A stretch of DNA of 64,000 nucleotides from Candidatus Dormiibacterota bacterium. Lineage in GTDB: Bacteria > Chloroflexota > Dormibacteria > CF-121. Position numbers and translations under genes: made by a program. The notes under the pieces are model-generated. The model was not told the origin of the DNA. It searched no databases and saw only the letters and a program-made list of their open reading frames with translations. The stretch's first letter is position 1, and each line of letters opens with the position of its first letter. The stretch spans positions 1 through 64,000 of the forward strand of contig DASZZN010000007.1 in the NCBI GenBank assembly GCA_035544955.1. The letters are read 5' to 3'. Below, in pieces: positions 21,969 to 30,570 of the stretch.

Positions 21969-21998
21969 AAACTAACATGTTTTGCAGCACAAAGTCAA
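21969..21998 (-). promoter_or_regulatory. promoter of the ABC operon
   Basis: TTGACT (21998-21993), 18-base spacer, TAGTTT (21974-21969) on the minus strand. It gives a leader of about a dozen bases holding the ribosome site of the gene starting at 21949. Confidence 0.55.
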
Positions 21999-22037
21999 TC
22001 CCCACAGAGCCGCCAACTGCCGTACGACGCAACTCCG

Positions 22038-24809
22038 CTAAGCCACTGGCATCACGGCTCGCTCAGGCTCCAAGGCAAAGAGACGAGCTAGTTCCGAGCG
22101 AGATCGCAAGCCCAGTTTTGCGTAGGCATTCGTCAGGTGAGTCTCGACAGTCTTCAGGCTGATGAATAGGTTGGCCGCGACTTCCTTGTTGGTCTCACCG
22201 CTAGCGACGGCACGGCAAACCTGGAGTTCCGCGGGACTAAGCGCTTCGACGGCGGGCCCTCGTCTCCGCCCGATTCGTTCCCCGGAAGCCATCAGTTCGC
22301 GTCGCGTGCGAGTGGCCCAGGTCGAGGCACCAAGCCTTTCGAATGCATCCAGGGCGGAATGCAGATGTTCGCGCGCTGAGACGCCGCGCTTCGCTCGCCG
22401 CAGCCATTCGCCAAGCAAGAGGTGAGTGCGAGCTTCTTCAAATGGATCGTCAGCCTCGAGATCGATCGCCTGCGAAAACAAGCTGGTGGCTTCTCCCTCG
22501 TTCATAGCCAGGAGAGCGCGACTGCGGGCTACTGCCGCATAGCCCCAACGTCCTCGTGTTCGCTCGACGTCCGCCGTGAGTTCGTTGATCACAGCAGCAG
22601 CTCTTTCGACGTCGCCGACCCTTACATAGGCCTCGATCAGATCAGCTTGCCAGCGCAGGATATTTGGCTCCCGCTGTTCAATTTGCCGGCATCGCCGACG
22701 TAAAGCATCGAGTGCGGTGATCGCCGCTTGCCATTGCTGGTTGGTCACGGCTTTGAAGCCTTCGATCGACCATACATAGGTCGGGATCGAGCCCGTGCCG
22801 AACCGCTCGGCGAGCTCCAATGCCTCAGCCAGGTGCCCAGCGCACACGTTGTCCCGGGCAGTTGCCGCTTCCACCCTGGCGAGGCACACCAAGCCGTAAG
22901 CTCTGGAACTGTCTTGAGCAGTCTCCAGTGCCAGCAGCACTGACTCACTAGCATCTGCGTAGGCCTCCAACCAGGCACCCGTTCGAAATTCGATCTCCGA
23001 CAGCAGCGCCAGCGGGTAGGGCAGAGTGACGAGCGCTCCGGCGGCGCGGTTCTGTTGTATAGCCTTTGTCAGCAACTTTCGCGCGATCCGGTAGTCCTCG
23101 GCGACGAACATGGCGTAGGCTCCGTTCCACACTTCCACGGGGATAGTGGTGCCGAGATCCGGATCGAGGAACGCGCTCAGGGCCGCTTTCAGCGGTTCCG
23201 CGTTGCGAAAGCCGTCGCCGTGCAACAAATGGGCGATGGATTCGACCGCAATAGCACCGGTGATCAAGAGATGATCTCCTGACGCTTGCGCAAGCTCGCG
23301 TGCCTGGGTGGCCGTTTCTACCGCCTTTACGAGCTCGGCCGCCATGCAGCATGGGTAGACAGCGTTCGTCAGAAGACGGGCAGCTCGCCCGATGTCGCGG
23401 GACTTAATGACTGACGCCTCCCGCGTGAGCGCTTCGTACGCCGCTATCGGGTGTTCGAGCCATTGGGAAATGGTGTGTCGCAGCAAGGTCAAGTCCGCGT
23501 GCGTCAGGGGCTCCTCCGTCAATGCCAGAGCCCGGTCCAAACACTCGACGGCGCGTGCGCTCCGGCCGCCAAGCTGGGCCGTCATCGCGGCGCTTGTCAG
23601 TCGGCGGACCTCATCCTCGGTTCGACTTGAGAGGGCGGCGGCTCGACCGAAGATCGCCGAGGCGGACTGGTATCCACCGCGCGCTTGTTCCTGCTGACCG
23701 ATTGCCTCGAGGTCGTTCGCGATCGCGTCGTCCGGGCCGATGGTGGCGGCCGCTCTGTGCATGGCGCGCTCCGCCGTGGCTGCAACGGGAAGGACCGACG
23801 CAATCACCCTGTGAGCTTGGCGGCGGTCTTTTGGGCTTGCGCCTGCGTACACCGTCGATCGGATCAGGGGGTGACGGAAACGAACCGCGTCGGTAACCGT
23901 CACCAGGCCCGCGTCTTCGGCTGGAGTGATGGCTGCTTCGCAGTCGATGCCCAGTTGGCCGGTTGCGCGTGAGAGTATCGATAGCGAGCCAGCGTCCATA
24001 GCCGACGAAAGCAGCAATACCGTCCGGGTCGACGGCGGGAGCTGCCGAAGGCGCGGCTCAAACGCCCGCATCAGGCGCGACCCGACCGGCAATGGATTTG
24101 GGAGCGGCTCAAGGCCCATGAGCTGGGCGTCACTCAGAACAAAGGGGAGCTCCTCCAACGCTAGGGCGTTGCCTGCTGCTGCCGAACAGAGCGCTTGGGC
24201 AACGTCCCTACTCATCGGTCGAGGATGCCGCTCGAGGATGAAAAGCGAGTCCGCAGTGGTCAACGGCATGAGTTGATACCTTGGCAGGCCTACGGGATCC
24301 GTGGGAAGGTCGATTTCGGGTCGCATCGTGACGATTGCTGCCACTGCTTCTTCGCTCAATCGCCGGCATGCAAAGAACAGGGCCTCTCCAGAGGACGCGT
24401 CGAGCCAGTGAGCATCGTCAACGGTGATCAGGACGGGTTGCACTGCGGCCGCCGCGGCGATGAGGTTGAAACCGGCCATGTAGGTGACGAACCGATCGCT
24501 CGCCGTCGGCGGGCCGAGTGCGAGGGCGGCCCGCAGGCTGGCCGCTTGCAGCTCCGGAATCTGGTCGAGATGGCCGAGGACCGGACGGAGCAATTCGGCA
24601 AGCCCGGAGAAGGCAAGGCTCGATTCCGAGGCGACCCCATCACTCCGCAGTAGCGTCAAACCAGTGGCTTTGGAGCGCGCATATTCGAGAAGCGTGCTTT
24701 TGCCGCTTCCGGGCTCGCCAGCCAGGAGCAGGACGCCCCCCTCGTGACGACCGGCGGCCTGAATCACGCGATCGATGGCTGCCAGCTCCGCCTCCCTCCC
24801 CACGACCAC
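22038..24809 (-). CDS. large ATPase regulator with C-terminal LuxR HTH (LAL/MalT-like)
   Basis: 923 residues. Walker A GEPGSGKST at residues 31-39; Walker B PVLITVDDAHWLD near 125-137. A long helical, TPR-like middle follows (about residues 350-840). The C-terminal LuxR-type HTH reads ALSPAELQVCRAVASGETNKEVAANLF...SLKTVETHLTNAYAKLGLRSRSELA. This architecture (AAA/STAND ATPase with TPR and LuxR HTH) belongs to LAL regulators that switch on after ligand and ATP binding. The start is GTG at 24809, with TAGGAT six bases upstream and no ribosome site. It is divergent from the collagen-like gene, which is a possible target. Confidence 0.9.
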   Translation of the reverse strand: MVVGREAELAAIDRVIQAAGRHEGGVLLLAGEPGSGKSTLLEYARSKATGLTLLRSDGVASESSLAFSGLAELLRPVLGHLDQIPELQAASLRAALALGPPTASDRFVTYMAGFNLIAAAAAVQPVLITVDDAHWLDASSGEALFFACRRLSEEAVAAIVTMRPEIDLPTDPVGLPRYQLMPLTTADSLFILERHPRPMSRDVAQALCSAAAGNALALEELPFVLSDAQLMGLEPLPNPLPVGSRLMRAFEPRLRQLPPSTRTVLLLSSAMDAGSLSILSRATGQLGIDCEAAITPAEDAGLVTVTDAVRFRHPLIRSTVYAGASPKDRRQAHRVIASVLPVAATAERAMHRAAATIGPDDAIANDLEAIGQQEQARGGYQSASAIFGRAAALSSRTEDEVRRLTSAAMTAQLGGRSARAVECLDRALALTEEPLTHADLTLLRHTISQWLEHPIAAYEALTREASVIKSRDIGRAARLLTNAVYPCCMAAELVKAVETATQARELAQASGDHLLITGAIAVESIAHLLHGDGFRNAEPLKAALSAFLDPDLGTTIPVEVWNGAYAMFVAEDYRIARKLLTKAIQQNRAAGALVTLPYPLALLSEIEFRTGAWLEAYADASESVLLALETAQDSSRAYGLVCLARVEAATARDNVCAGHLAEALELAERFGTGSIPTYVWSIEGFKAVTNQQWQAAITALDALRRRCRQIEQREPNILRWQADLIEAYVRVGDVERAAAVINELTADVERTRGRWGYAAVARSRALLAMNEGEATSLFSQAIDLEADDPFEEARTHLLLGEWLRRAKRGVSAREHLHSALDAFERLGASTWATRTRRELMASGERIGRRRGPAVEALSPAELQVCRAVASGETNKEVAANLFISLKTVETHLTNAYAKLGLRSRSELARLFALEPERAVMPVA

Positions 24810-24815
24810 GATTGG

Positions 24816-24821
24816 ATCCTA
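24816..24821 (-). promoter_or_regulatory. -10 element (TAGGAT) before GTG 24809
   Basis: On the minus strand TAGGAT ends six bases before the GTG, consistent with a leaderless mRNA. Confidence 0.4.
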
Positions 24822-24930
24822 GCGGCGTCGTAACGGACAGTCCAGAGGGAGTTTCAGGGTTTCCCCCGATGCTCGCTTGGCGTGGCTCACTTATGGTCCT
24901 CACAGAACCCTGGGGTTGGAAGGAGGACAC

Positions 24931-26547
24931 ATGCACCTGGCTGGCCGCGTTACGAGCTCGCGCTTGCTGTCATCGGTCATCATCAGCGCCGCGGTGATCG
25001 TCGTTGCGGGGTCGATCGGCGTGGCTGATTCGCCGGTTACCTACAACGGCTGCGAAAACGTCGCCACCGGCTTGACGCGGTTGCTGAACAATACGAATCT
25101 GCCGCCACCGTGGAACAAGTGCTTGGAGGCGGCCGTCATCAAGGCCCTCCATTTGAACCCGGCCTTAACCGAGGTCCCAGTCAGCTGGAATCAGCAGGGA
25201 CCGCAGGGGATCCAAGGAGCAACCGGGGCCAAGGGAGACACCGGCGCAACCGGGGCCAAGGGAGACACCGGCGCAACTGGGGCCAAGGGGGACACCGGCG
25301 CAACCGGGCTGACCGGACCCGCCGGTGCCAACGGGCACTCGGTGCTCAATGGAGCCGGCGCGCCAGGAAGTGCCCTGGGCAGCGTCGGCGACTTCTACAT
25401 TGACACGGCCGCCAATGTGCTCTACGGCCCGAAGGACTCGGGTGGTTGGCCTGCGTCGGGCGTCAGCCTGATGGGCCCGAAGGGGAACACGGGTGCGGCG
25501 GGACCCCCGGGCTCGCAAGGGGCGCAAGGTCCCCAGGGCCCGCAAGGCCCTCAGGGACCGGCCGGCGGCGGGCTGGCATCCCTTGACGCACTGGCAGGCT
25601 TGCCATGCAACCTCGGCGGCGGCAACTGGACCGGGACCATAGCCATCTCCTTCGACAATGCCGGCTCGCATGGCGCCACGATAACGTGCGTGCCCGGGAA
25701 TCAATCGTTGACTGTCACGCTCGCCGCGCTCGATGGCAGCGGGACGACGACTAAGGTCCCGACTGGGGCGCTCATCACCAGCGCACCCGCCGGAATCAGC
25801 TGTCCGCCGACATGCTCGGCTGGTTACCCCTTCAATACGACCGTCACGCTGACCGCAACGGCTCCGTCAGGGTTTGGCTTTGCGGGGTATAGCGGCGCCT
25901 GTAGCGGCGCGAGCTGCTCGGTCTCGATGGCGGGTGCACGCGCAGTGACCGCGACATTCCAGGGGGACCCGGCCATCACCGTCGCGATGGCCGCCCAAAA
26001 TCTCGACGGAACGGCGACGACCCTCCCTCTAGGGGCCGTGGTCTCAAGCCAACCAGCCGGGATGGAATGCCCAGGGACATGCAGCTCAACGTTCGCCTTC
26101 AACTCAGCTGTGACTCTGACCGTGACGGTGCCGAAGGAATGGTCGGTCCTGAGTTGGGGTGGTCCCTGCACCGGAAATGCCACGACGTGTTCATTCACAG
26201 CCACCTCCAATCAAGCGGCGTCGGTCACGCTCATCCACGGCTATAGGCTCGCGCTACGTGTTCAGGGACTCTCTCTAGGGGATACGGGAGCGGTGACGCC
26301 ATCCGTTGGAACAACACTTTTCCAGGCCTGTTCGGACCTCGGGGACGTTGATTTCGTCGACTGCGTCTACTATTTCCTCGGCGACTCGGTAACCCTCACA
26401 CGAACCCCGGACGGGGGGCTCTCGATGATTCTGTTCCACTCCTGGTCCGGCGACTGCAGCGGCACCGCCCTGACCTGCGTCGTGACAATGGATCAAGCCC
26501 ATAGCGTAACGGCCACCTTTGCGACCGGGGTCAACAGTGGCCCATAG
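24931..26547 (+). CDS. secreted collagen-like protein with bacterial beta-repeat domains
   Basis: 538 residues. The ATG at 24931 follows AAGGAGGAC. An N-terminal signal sequence (LLSSVIISAAVIVVAGSIGVA) leads to a Cys-containing region, then Gly-X-Y collagen-like repeats at about residues 90-137. A short globular insert carries LNGAGAPGSALGSVGDFYID and then VLYGPKD, as in phage-tail and spore-surface collagen proteins. A second short Gly-X-Y run follows (residues about 180-211). The C-terminal half has three Cys-rich beta repeats (ISCPPTCSAGYPFNTTVTLTA, MECPGTCSSTFAFNSAVTLT and GDSVTLTRTPDGG), the InlB_B/bacterial-repeat type. It is probably a cell-surface or extracellular fibrous protein. A terminator follows. 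Confidence 0.85.
   Translation: MHLAGRVTSSRLLSSVIISAAVIVVAGSIGVADSPVTYNGCENVATGLTRLLNNTNLPPPWNKCLEAAVIKALHLNPALTEVPVSWNQQGPQGIQGATGAKGDTGATGAKGDTGATGAKGDTGATGLTGPAGANGHSVLNGAGAPGSALGSVGDFYIDTAANVLYGPKDSGGWPASGVSLMGPKGNTGAAGPPGSQGAQGPQGPQGPQGPAGGGLASLDALAGLPCNLGGGNWTGTIAISFDNAGSHGATITCVPGNQSLTVTLAALDGSGTTTKVPTGALITSAPAGISCPPTCSAGYPFNTTVTLTATAPSGFGFAGYSGACSGASCSVSMAGARAVTATFQGDPAITVAMAAQNLDGTATTLPLGAVVSSQPAGMECPGTCSSTFAFNSAVTLTVTVPKEWSVLSWGGPCTGNATTCSFTATSNQAASVTLIHGYRLALRVQGLSLGDTGAVTPSVGTTLFQACSDLGDVDFVDCVYYFLGDSVTLTRTPDGGLSMILFHSWSGDCSGTALTCVVTMDQAHSVTATFATGVNSGP
25219..25299 (+). repeat. 27-bp tandem repeat, three copies, in the collagen-like gene
   Basis: Three near-identical 27-base units encode Ala-Thr-Gly-Ala-Lys-Gly-Asp-Thr-Gly, and a partial fourth unit follows at 25300. 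The second copy is identical to the first and the third differs by two bases. This is recent expansion by slippage and likely length-variable between strains. Confidence 0.9.
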
Positions 26548-26569
26548 GCTGACGCGCTGCTGAAAGCTG

Positions 26570-26611
26570 ACGCCTCCCGGATCGCGAGGGCCGGGAGGCG
26601 TTGCCTTTCTT
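26570..26611 (+). terminator. intrinsic terminator after the collagen-like gene
   Basis: An 11-bp stem ACGCCTCCCGG / CCGGGAGGCGT with a 10-base loop is followed by TTGCCTTTCTT. Confidence 0.75.
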
Positions 26612-26653
26612 ATGCCTTAACCGGCGGAGCTTCAGGCCGCCTCAGGTCTTCAG

Positions 26654-26659
26654 TACCGT
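26654..26659 (+). promoter_or_regulatory. -10 element (TACCGT) seven bases before ATG 26667
   Basis: TACCGT, seven bases, then ATG. This is the TANNNT-N7-ATG pattern seen at several other starts in the window. Confidence 0.4.
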
Positions 26660-26666
26660 GAAAGCC

Positions 26667-27692
26667 ATGACGCGAGCGGGGCCGGTTGAGGCCCTCGAGA
26701 GGATCGCTTATTTGCTGGAGCGGGGGCGTGCTGAGTCCTACAAAGTGCGCGCGTTCCGCCGCGCGGCTCGGGCGGTGGCGGGGCTCGAACCTGAGCAGTT
26801 ACGGGCGCTGCACAGATCAGGAAGGTTGGCTCAGATCCCAGGGGTCGGTGAGACCACCGCCAAGATCATCACGGAAGCACTCTCAGGACAGACCCCGGGG
26901 TACCTGCTCGAGCTCGAGCGCCGAGGCGGGCCGGCCTTAAGCCAGACGGCGACCGGGCTGCGCGGCGCTGTGCACGGAGATTGCCATAGTCACTCCGACT
27001 GGTCCGACGGCGGCAGCCCGGTGAGGGTGATGGCGGAAGCGGCCGCATCGCTCGGGCATGCCTACCTGGCGCTGACTGACCAAAGCCCCCGCCTGACAGT
27101 CGCCAACGGCCTGGACGCCGAGCGGCTCCGCCGGCAGCTCGACCTGGTCGACCAGCTCAATGCCGAGCTCGCTCCTTTCCGGATCCTGACCGGGATCGAA
27201 GTCGACATTCTCGAAGACGGCACTCTGGACCAGGAAGAGCATCTGCTGAGTCGCCTCGACGTGGTGGTCGCCAGTGTCCACTCCAAGCTGCGAATGGAGT
27301 CTCCCGAGATGACCCGGCGGATGGTGCGGGCAATCGAGAACCCGCATAGCGACATCCTCGGGCACTGCACCGGCCGGATCATCGTCGGTCGGGGTCGCAA
27401 GCCCTCGACGTTCGATCCGGAGAAGGTTTTCGCGGCATGCACGAGGACCGGAACGGCGGTCGAGATCAACTCCCGCCCCGAGAGGGCCGACCCTCCCCCC
27501 GAGCTGCTCCGTCTGGCGGTCGGCGCGGGCTGCTACATAAGCATCGACACCGACGCCCACGCACCCGGCCAGCTGGAATGGATGGGACTCGGATGCCAGC
27601 AGGCAGCAGAAGCCGGCGTGGATCCCGCCAAAGTCGTCAACTGCTGGGACACCGACCGCCTCCTCGCCTGGACCGCATCCCACGGGAGGTAG
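26667..27692 (+). CDS. PHP-domain phosphoesterase with N-terminal helix-hairpin-helix (PolX C-terminal-like)
   Basis: 341 residues. The N-terminal 90 residues are a helix-hairpin-helix DNA-binding unit (LAQIPGVGETTAKII, residues 54-68) like the Pol-beta-type 8-kDa domain. The PHP domain follows, with metal ligands in GDCHSHSDWSDG (His107, His109), GIEVDILEDG, VVASVHSKL, DILGHCTGR and the final IDTDAHAPG. It resembles bacterial PolX without the polymerase palm. The role is probably DNA end or nucleotide processing; the exact substrate is unknown. The start was chosen at ATG 26667, because the upstream in-frame start at 26601 lies in the terminator of the preceding gene. Confidence 0.85.
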   Translation: MTRAGPVEALERIAYLLERGRAESYKVRAFRRAARAVAGLEPEQLRALHRSGRLAQIPGVGETTAKIITEALSGQTPGYLLELERRGGPALSQTATGLRGAVHGDCHSHSDWSDGGSPVRVMAEAAASLGHAYLALTDQSPRLTVANGLDAERLRRQLDLVDQLNAELAPFRILTGIEVDILEDGTLDQEEHLLSRLDVVVASVHSKLRMESPEMTRRMVRAIENPHSDILGHCTGRIIVGRGRKPSTFDPEKVFAACTRTGTAVEINSRPERADPPPELLRLAVGAGCYISIDTDAHAPGQLEWMGLGCQQAAEAGVDPAKVVNCWDTDRLLAWTASHGR

Positions 27693-27776
27693 GTAGGTGC
27701 CGCGGGCGCGACGTGGTTCAGAGGGCGACGAGCCGCGCCAGACACGTCCTGGCGCGACCCGCCGACTTCGACCGGC

Positions 27777-28190
27777 TTACCGGCGCCCCGCTCCGCTTCG
27801 TGCGCGGTCCAGCTGCGCGATCTGGATCAGGTTGCCCGAGGTGTCATTTGCCTGGGCGATGGTCGAGCCTGTCACCTTGGTGGGCGTCATTTTGAATTCG
27901 GCGCCGGCGGCTTTCATCCGCTCATAGTCGCCCTGGACGTCGTCCGTGAAGAACATGGCTGCGGGCTGGCCCTGCTGGAAGAGCGCCTCCTGGTAGGCCT
28001 TGGCCGCGGGGTTGTCGTTGCGCGCGAGCTGCAGTTCGGTGCCATCCTGGTCTTCAGGCGACGCCACCGTGAGCCACCGATACCCCCCTTGCGAAACGTC
28101 CGCCTTTTTCACGAAGCCGGCCACTTGGGTGTAGAAGCGCAACGCCTTCTCCTGGTCATCGACGTAAATGGTGGTCAGTTTGATCTTCAT
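27777..28190 (-). CDS. VOC-family (glyoxalase/bleomycin-resistance-like) protein
   Basis: 137 residues. One VOC domain of two beta-alpha-beta modules: IKLTTIYVDDQEKALRFYTQVAGF and AAMFFTDDVQGDYERMKAAGAEF, ending with DTSGNLIQIAQ. Family members bind a divalent metal and act on glyoxalase-type, dioxygenase or drug substrates; the substrate is not predictable here. The ATG at 28190 has AGGAGG upstream. It is transcribed away from a second VOC gene. Confidence 0.88.
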   Translation of the reverse strand: MKIKLTTIYVDDQEKALRFYTQVAGFVKKADVSQGGYRWLTVASPEDQDGTELQLARNDNPAAKAYQEALFQQGQPAAMFFTDDVQGDYERMKAAGAEFKMTPTKVTGSTIAQANDTSGNLIQIAQLDRARSGAGRR

Positions 28191-28341
28191 TGCTTTCCTC
28201 CTGTCAAATTCGCGGTGTTGGCCGCGTCATACGGTCAGCCTAGGCCCCCCGCTCCGCGATTGCTTCTTGATTTCTGACGGGTCTCAGGAATACGCCCCCA
28301 CATCGGTCAGTAATGGAGAAGCATTCCCCGCGCGACCTATC

Positions 28342-28347
28342 TAACGT
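28342..28347 (+). promoter_or_regulatory. -10 element (TAACGT) seven bases before ATG 28355
   Basis: TAACGT-N7-ATG; no ribosome site precedes the ATG. This favours ATG 28355 over the in-frame ATG at 28313. Confidence 0.4.
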
Positions 28348-28354
28348 GCGGGAT

Positions 28355-28765
28355 ATGGAATTGAAAGTCTCGCACTGCTTTATAGCCGTGCACGACCACG
28401 ACGAAGCCCTGGCGTTCTACCGCGACGTCCTTGGTCTCGAGGTTCGCAACGACGTCAGGTACGAGGGCATGCGCTGGGTAACGGTGGGCCCGAAGGCACA
28501 GCCCGACGTCAACATCGTGCTCGAGCCGCCGGCGGCCAGTCCGAACGCCTCACCGCAGGACAAGAAGCTGATGTCGCTGCTCCTGGCCGACGGCATGCTG
28601 CGCGCCGTCATCTTCGCGACCGACGACTGCGACGCCACCTTCGAGCACGTGTGCCGAGCCGGTGCGGAGGTGTTGCAGGAGCCGATGGACCAGGGCTACG
28701 GCGTCCGCGACAGCGCGTTTCGCGACCCATCGGGCAACATGGTGCGCTTCAGCGAGAAGCGGTGA
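28355..28765 (+). CDS. VOC-family protein
   Basis: 136 residues, a single VOC domain. It begins MELKVSHCFIAVHDHDEALAFYRDVLGLEVRNDVRYEG and ends GYGVRDSAFRDPSGNMVRFSEKR. It is a clear paralogue of the protein encoded at 29347-29760; both share FYRD.LG.EVRNDV and the YGVRD..FRDP.GN ending. It is separated from an AraC-type regulator by 75 bases, so it is likely under its control. Confidence 0.88.
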   Translation: MELKVSHCFIAVHDHDEALAFYRDVLGLEVRNDVRYEGMRWVTVGPKAQPDVNIVLEPPAASPNASPQDKKLMSLLLADGMLRAVIFATDDCDATFEHVCRAGAEVLQEPMDQGYGVRDSAFRDPSGNMVRFSEKR

Positions 28766-28827
28766 TGGGCGAGGGCCTGCCAGAAGAAGTTGAGCCTTAT
28801 GTGTATCTGGCAGTACTACGTAGGCTT

Positions 28828-28833
28828 TAAGCT
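28828..28833 (+). promoter_or_regulatory. -10 element (TAAGCT) seven bases before ATG 28841
   Basis: TAAGCT-N7-ATG, again without a ribosome site. It selects ATG 28841 as the start of the regulator. Confidence 0.4.
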
Positions 28834-28840
28834 GAAGAAC

Positions 28841-29341
28841 ATGGAGGTCGGCGTAAACCCGAACGGCAGAGATGTCCGCTCGACCGTACATCGAGATGTC
28901 AGACCCGCATCGGCGCAGCGCCGGCGCGACCTCGCGCGACTGCGCCGCGTCCGCGACCTGATCGACCAGGAGTACGCGCAGCCGCTGGACGTCGAGGCGC
29001 TCGCTCGCGGCGCGTCCATGTCGGCCGGGCACCTGAGCCGCGAGTTCCGCCTCGCTTACGGCGAGTCGCCGTACAGCTACCTGATGACGCGGCGCATCGA
29101 GCGCGCGATGGCGCTGCTGCGTCGTGGCGACCTCAGCGTCACCGAGGTCTGCTTCGCGGTCGGCTGCTCGTCGCTGGGCACCTTCAGTAGTCGCTTCACC
29201 GAACTGGTCGGTATACCGCCCAGCACCTACCGGCGCGAGGCGGCGCGCGCGACGGCGGGGATGCCGCCGTGCGTGGCGAAACAGGTGACCAGACCGATCA
29301 GGAATCGAGAAGCGCCGGTCACCGAGCCGCGACTAGCATGA
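28841..29341 (+). CDS. AraC-family transcriptional regulator (DNA-binding domain only)
   Basis: 166 residues with the two AraC helix-turn-helix motifs: LDVEALARGASMSAGHLSREFRLAYGESPYSYLMTRRIERA and LSVTEVCFAVGCSSLGTFSSRFTELVGIPPSTYRR. There is no N-terminal sugar-binding or cupin domain, as in the MarA/SoxS type. It lies between two VOC genes and its stop region overlaps the promoter of the second. The likely role is control of the flanking VOC genes. Confidence 0.9.
   Translation: MEVGVNPNGRDVRSTVHRDVRPASAQRRRDLARLRRVRDLIDQEYAQPLDVEALARGASMSAGHLSREFRLAYGESPYSYLMTRRIERAMALLRRGDLSVTEVCFAVGCSSLGTFSSRFTELVGIPPSTYRREAARATAGMPPCVAKQVTRPIRNREAPVTEPRLA
29334..29339 (+). promoter_or_regulatory. -10 element (TAGCAT) seven bases before ATG 29347
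   Basis: TAGCAT-N7-ATG, inside the last codons of the AraC gene. Confidence 0.4.
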
Positions 29342-29346
29342 CCGCC

Positions 29347-29760
29347 ATGGACCTCACCATTCACGCGACCTTCCTCCCGCACGAAGACCCGGACGCATCC
29401 ATGGCCTTCTATCGCGACACCCTCGGCTTCGAGGTCCGCAACGACGTCGGATACGGCGGGAAGCGCTGGATCACGGTCGGCCCCGCCGGTCAGCCCGGCA
29501 CGTCCATCGTCCTGCACCCGCCGGGACTCGGCCCCGGCCCCGTCACCAACGAGGAGCGCCGCACCATTGTGGAGATGATGGCCAAGGGAAGCTACGCCGC
29601 CCTCATCCTGGCCACCACCGACCTCGAGGGCACCTTCGCGCAGCTGAAGGCGAGCGGCGCCGAAGTCGTCCAGGAGCCGACCGAGCAGCCGTACGGGGTT
29701 CGCGACTGCGCCTTCCGCGATCCCGCGGGCAACCTGATCCGCATCAACGAGCTGGGCTGA
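29347..29760 (+). CDS. VOC-family protein
   Basis: 137 residues: MDLTIHATFLPHEDPDASMAFYRDTLGFEVRNDVGYGGKRWITVG, ending PYGVRDCAFRDPAGNLIRINELG. It is a paralogue of the VOC protein at 28355-28765. An ATG nine bases upstream (29338) is in frame and possible, but overlaps the AraC stop. The substrate is unknown. Confidence 0.88.
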   Translation: MDLTIHATFLPHEDPDASMAFYRDTLGFEVRNDVGYGGKRWITVGPAGQPGTSIVLHPPGLGPGPVTNEERRTIVEMMAKGSYAALILATTDLEGTFAQLKASGAEVVQEPTEQPYGVRDCAFRDPAGNLIRINELG

Positions 29761-29850
29761 GCCGACCGGCTCGCCCAAGGCTGCAGCGTCGCTGGATGCG
29801 CCCCTCGGTTACCACTCGCACGACATATCAAAGACTACGGCGTCGAAAGA

Positions 29851-29882
29851 GAAAGACAGGGGCCGATAAGCCCCCGTCTTTC
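29851..29882. terminator. bidirectional terminator between convergent genes
   Basis: GAAAGAC-A-GGGGC / GCCCC-C-GTCTTTC forms a stem with one mismatch and a 6-base loop. The A-rich left arm and T-rich right arm suit termination in both directions between the VOC gene (+) and the secreted-protein gene (-). Confidence 0.7.
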
Positions 29883-29915
29883 ACACTCTCGGCCCCTCGA
29901 ATGGGCAGTGGCGTG

Positions 29916-30494
29916 TTATCGGGATTCGTCTTCTTGCCGGGGTTTGATTGTGGCGATGAACTCTCCCCCCGTATCGAAGACCGTGAGGAGTCCGGAGTTT
30001 GCCGGCGACTTTATGGGGTCGGCGGAGGTCAGCTTCTGCCCGTTTACTGTCTTGGCGAAGGGAATTGTTCCCAGACCCGGGATTGAGGTCATCGTAGGCA
30101 CGCAGCCACCGCTGGAGATGCCCTGAGCACTGCAGAGGACGAAGTAGCCGTGGTAGCGAACACGGTTGTTGCCACGGTCGTCGCCATGGTTCTGTGGTGA
30201 CACGTCGCCGATGACGTGATCGTGCAGGAAGGGCACACTCCCCTGGGGAGTGCGGGTCTGTGGCGCCAGGACGTAGAAGGGGTGTGTGGGCGCGTTGGAT
30301 GGCGTGGGGTTGAGGTCGACAAACGTCATCTTGATCTGGACCCCCTCCGACCAGATCTTCTCAAAGCAGGGCGTAGTGGCGCCGCTATCGTTGCAATTAC
30401 CCTAGCCTGCGGCCTGGACAGGGGAAACGGCTCCCAAGACAAGCGCTAATGCGGCGACGGTTGTCGTGGCGATGCGGACGAGGATTGAATTCAA
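29916..30494 (-). pseudogene. secreted protein gene with an in-frame amber codon after the signal peptide
   Basis: Starting at TTG 30494 (AAAGGAG upstream), the frame reads a clean signal peptide (NSILVRIATTTVAALALVLG, AVSPVQAAG). It then meets TAG at 30404-30402 and continues in the same frame with GNCNDSGATTPCFEKIWSEG to the stop at 29916, 192 codons in all. The downstream part has paired cysteines and beta-type sequence (PFYVLAPQTRTPQGSVPFLHD, RVRYHGYFVLCSAQ). No family is recognised. It is either a young pseudogene (TGG to TAG would explain it), a sequencing error, or stop readthrough. Confidence 0.65.
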
Positions 30495-30518
30495 CTTTGA
30501 CTCCTTTGAATTTCATAA

Positions 30519-30542
30519 GGAGCCCGGCCAACGCCGGGCTCC
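30519..30542 (-). terminator. hairpin downstream of the DUF4386 gene
   Basis: Perfect 10-bp stem GGAGCCCGGC / GCCGGGCTCC with a 4-base loop, 28 bases past the DUF4386 stop. On the minus strand it is followed by TTATG, so the T-run is weak. Confidence 0.5.
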
Positions 30543-30570
30543 AAGTTGTGCCGGGTCAAGGCGGGAACGC

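Noticed and set aside
25219-25316. Direct repeats that could suggest a CRISPR array
   Set aside because: Units are 27 bp, contiguous without spacers, and in frame within Gly-X-Y coding sequence; no cas gene is present.
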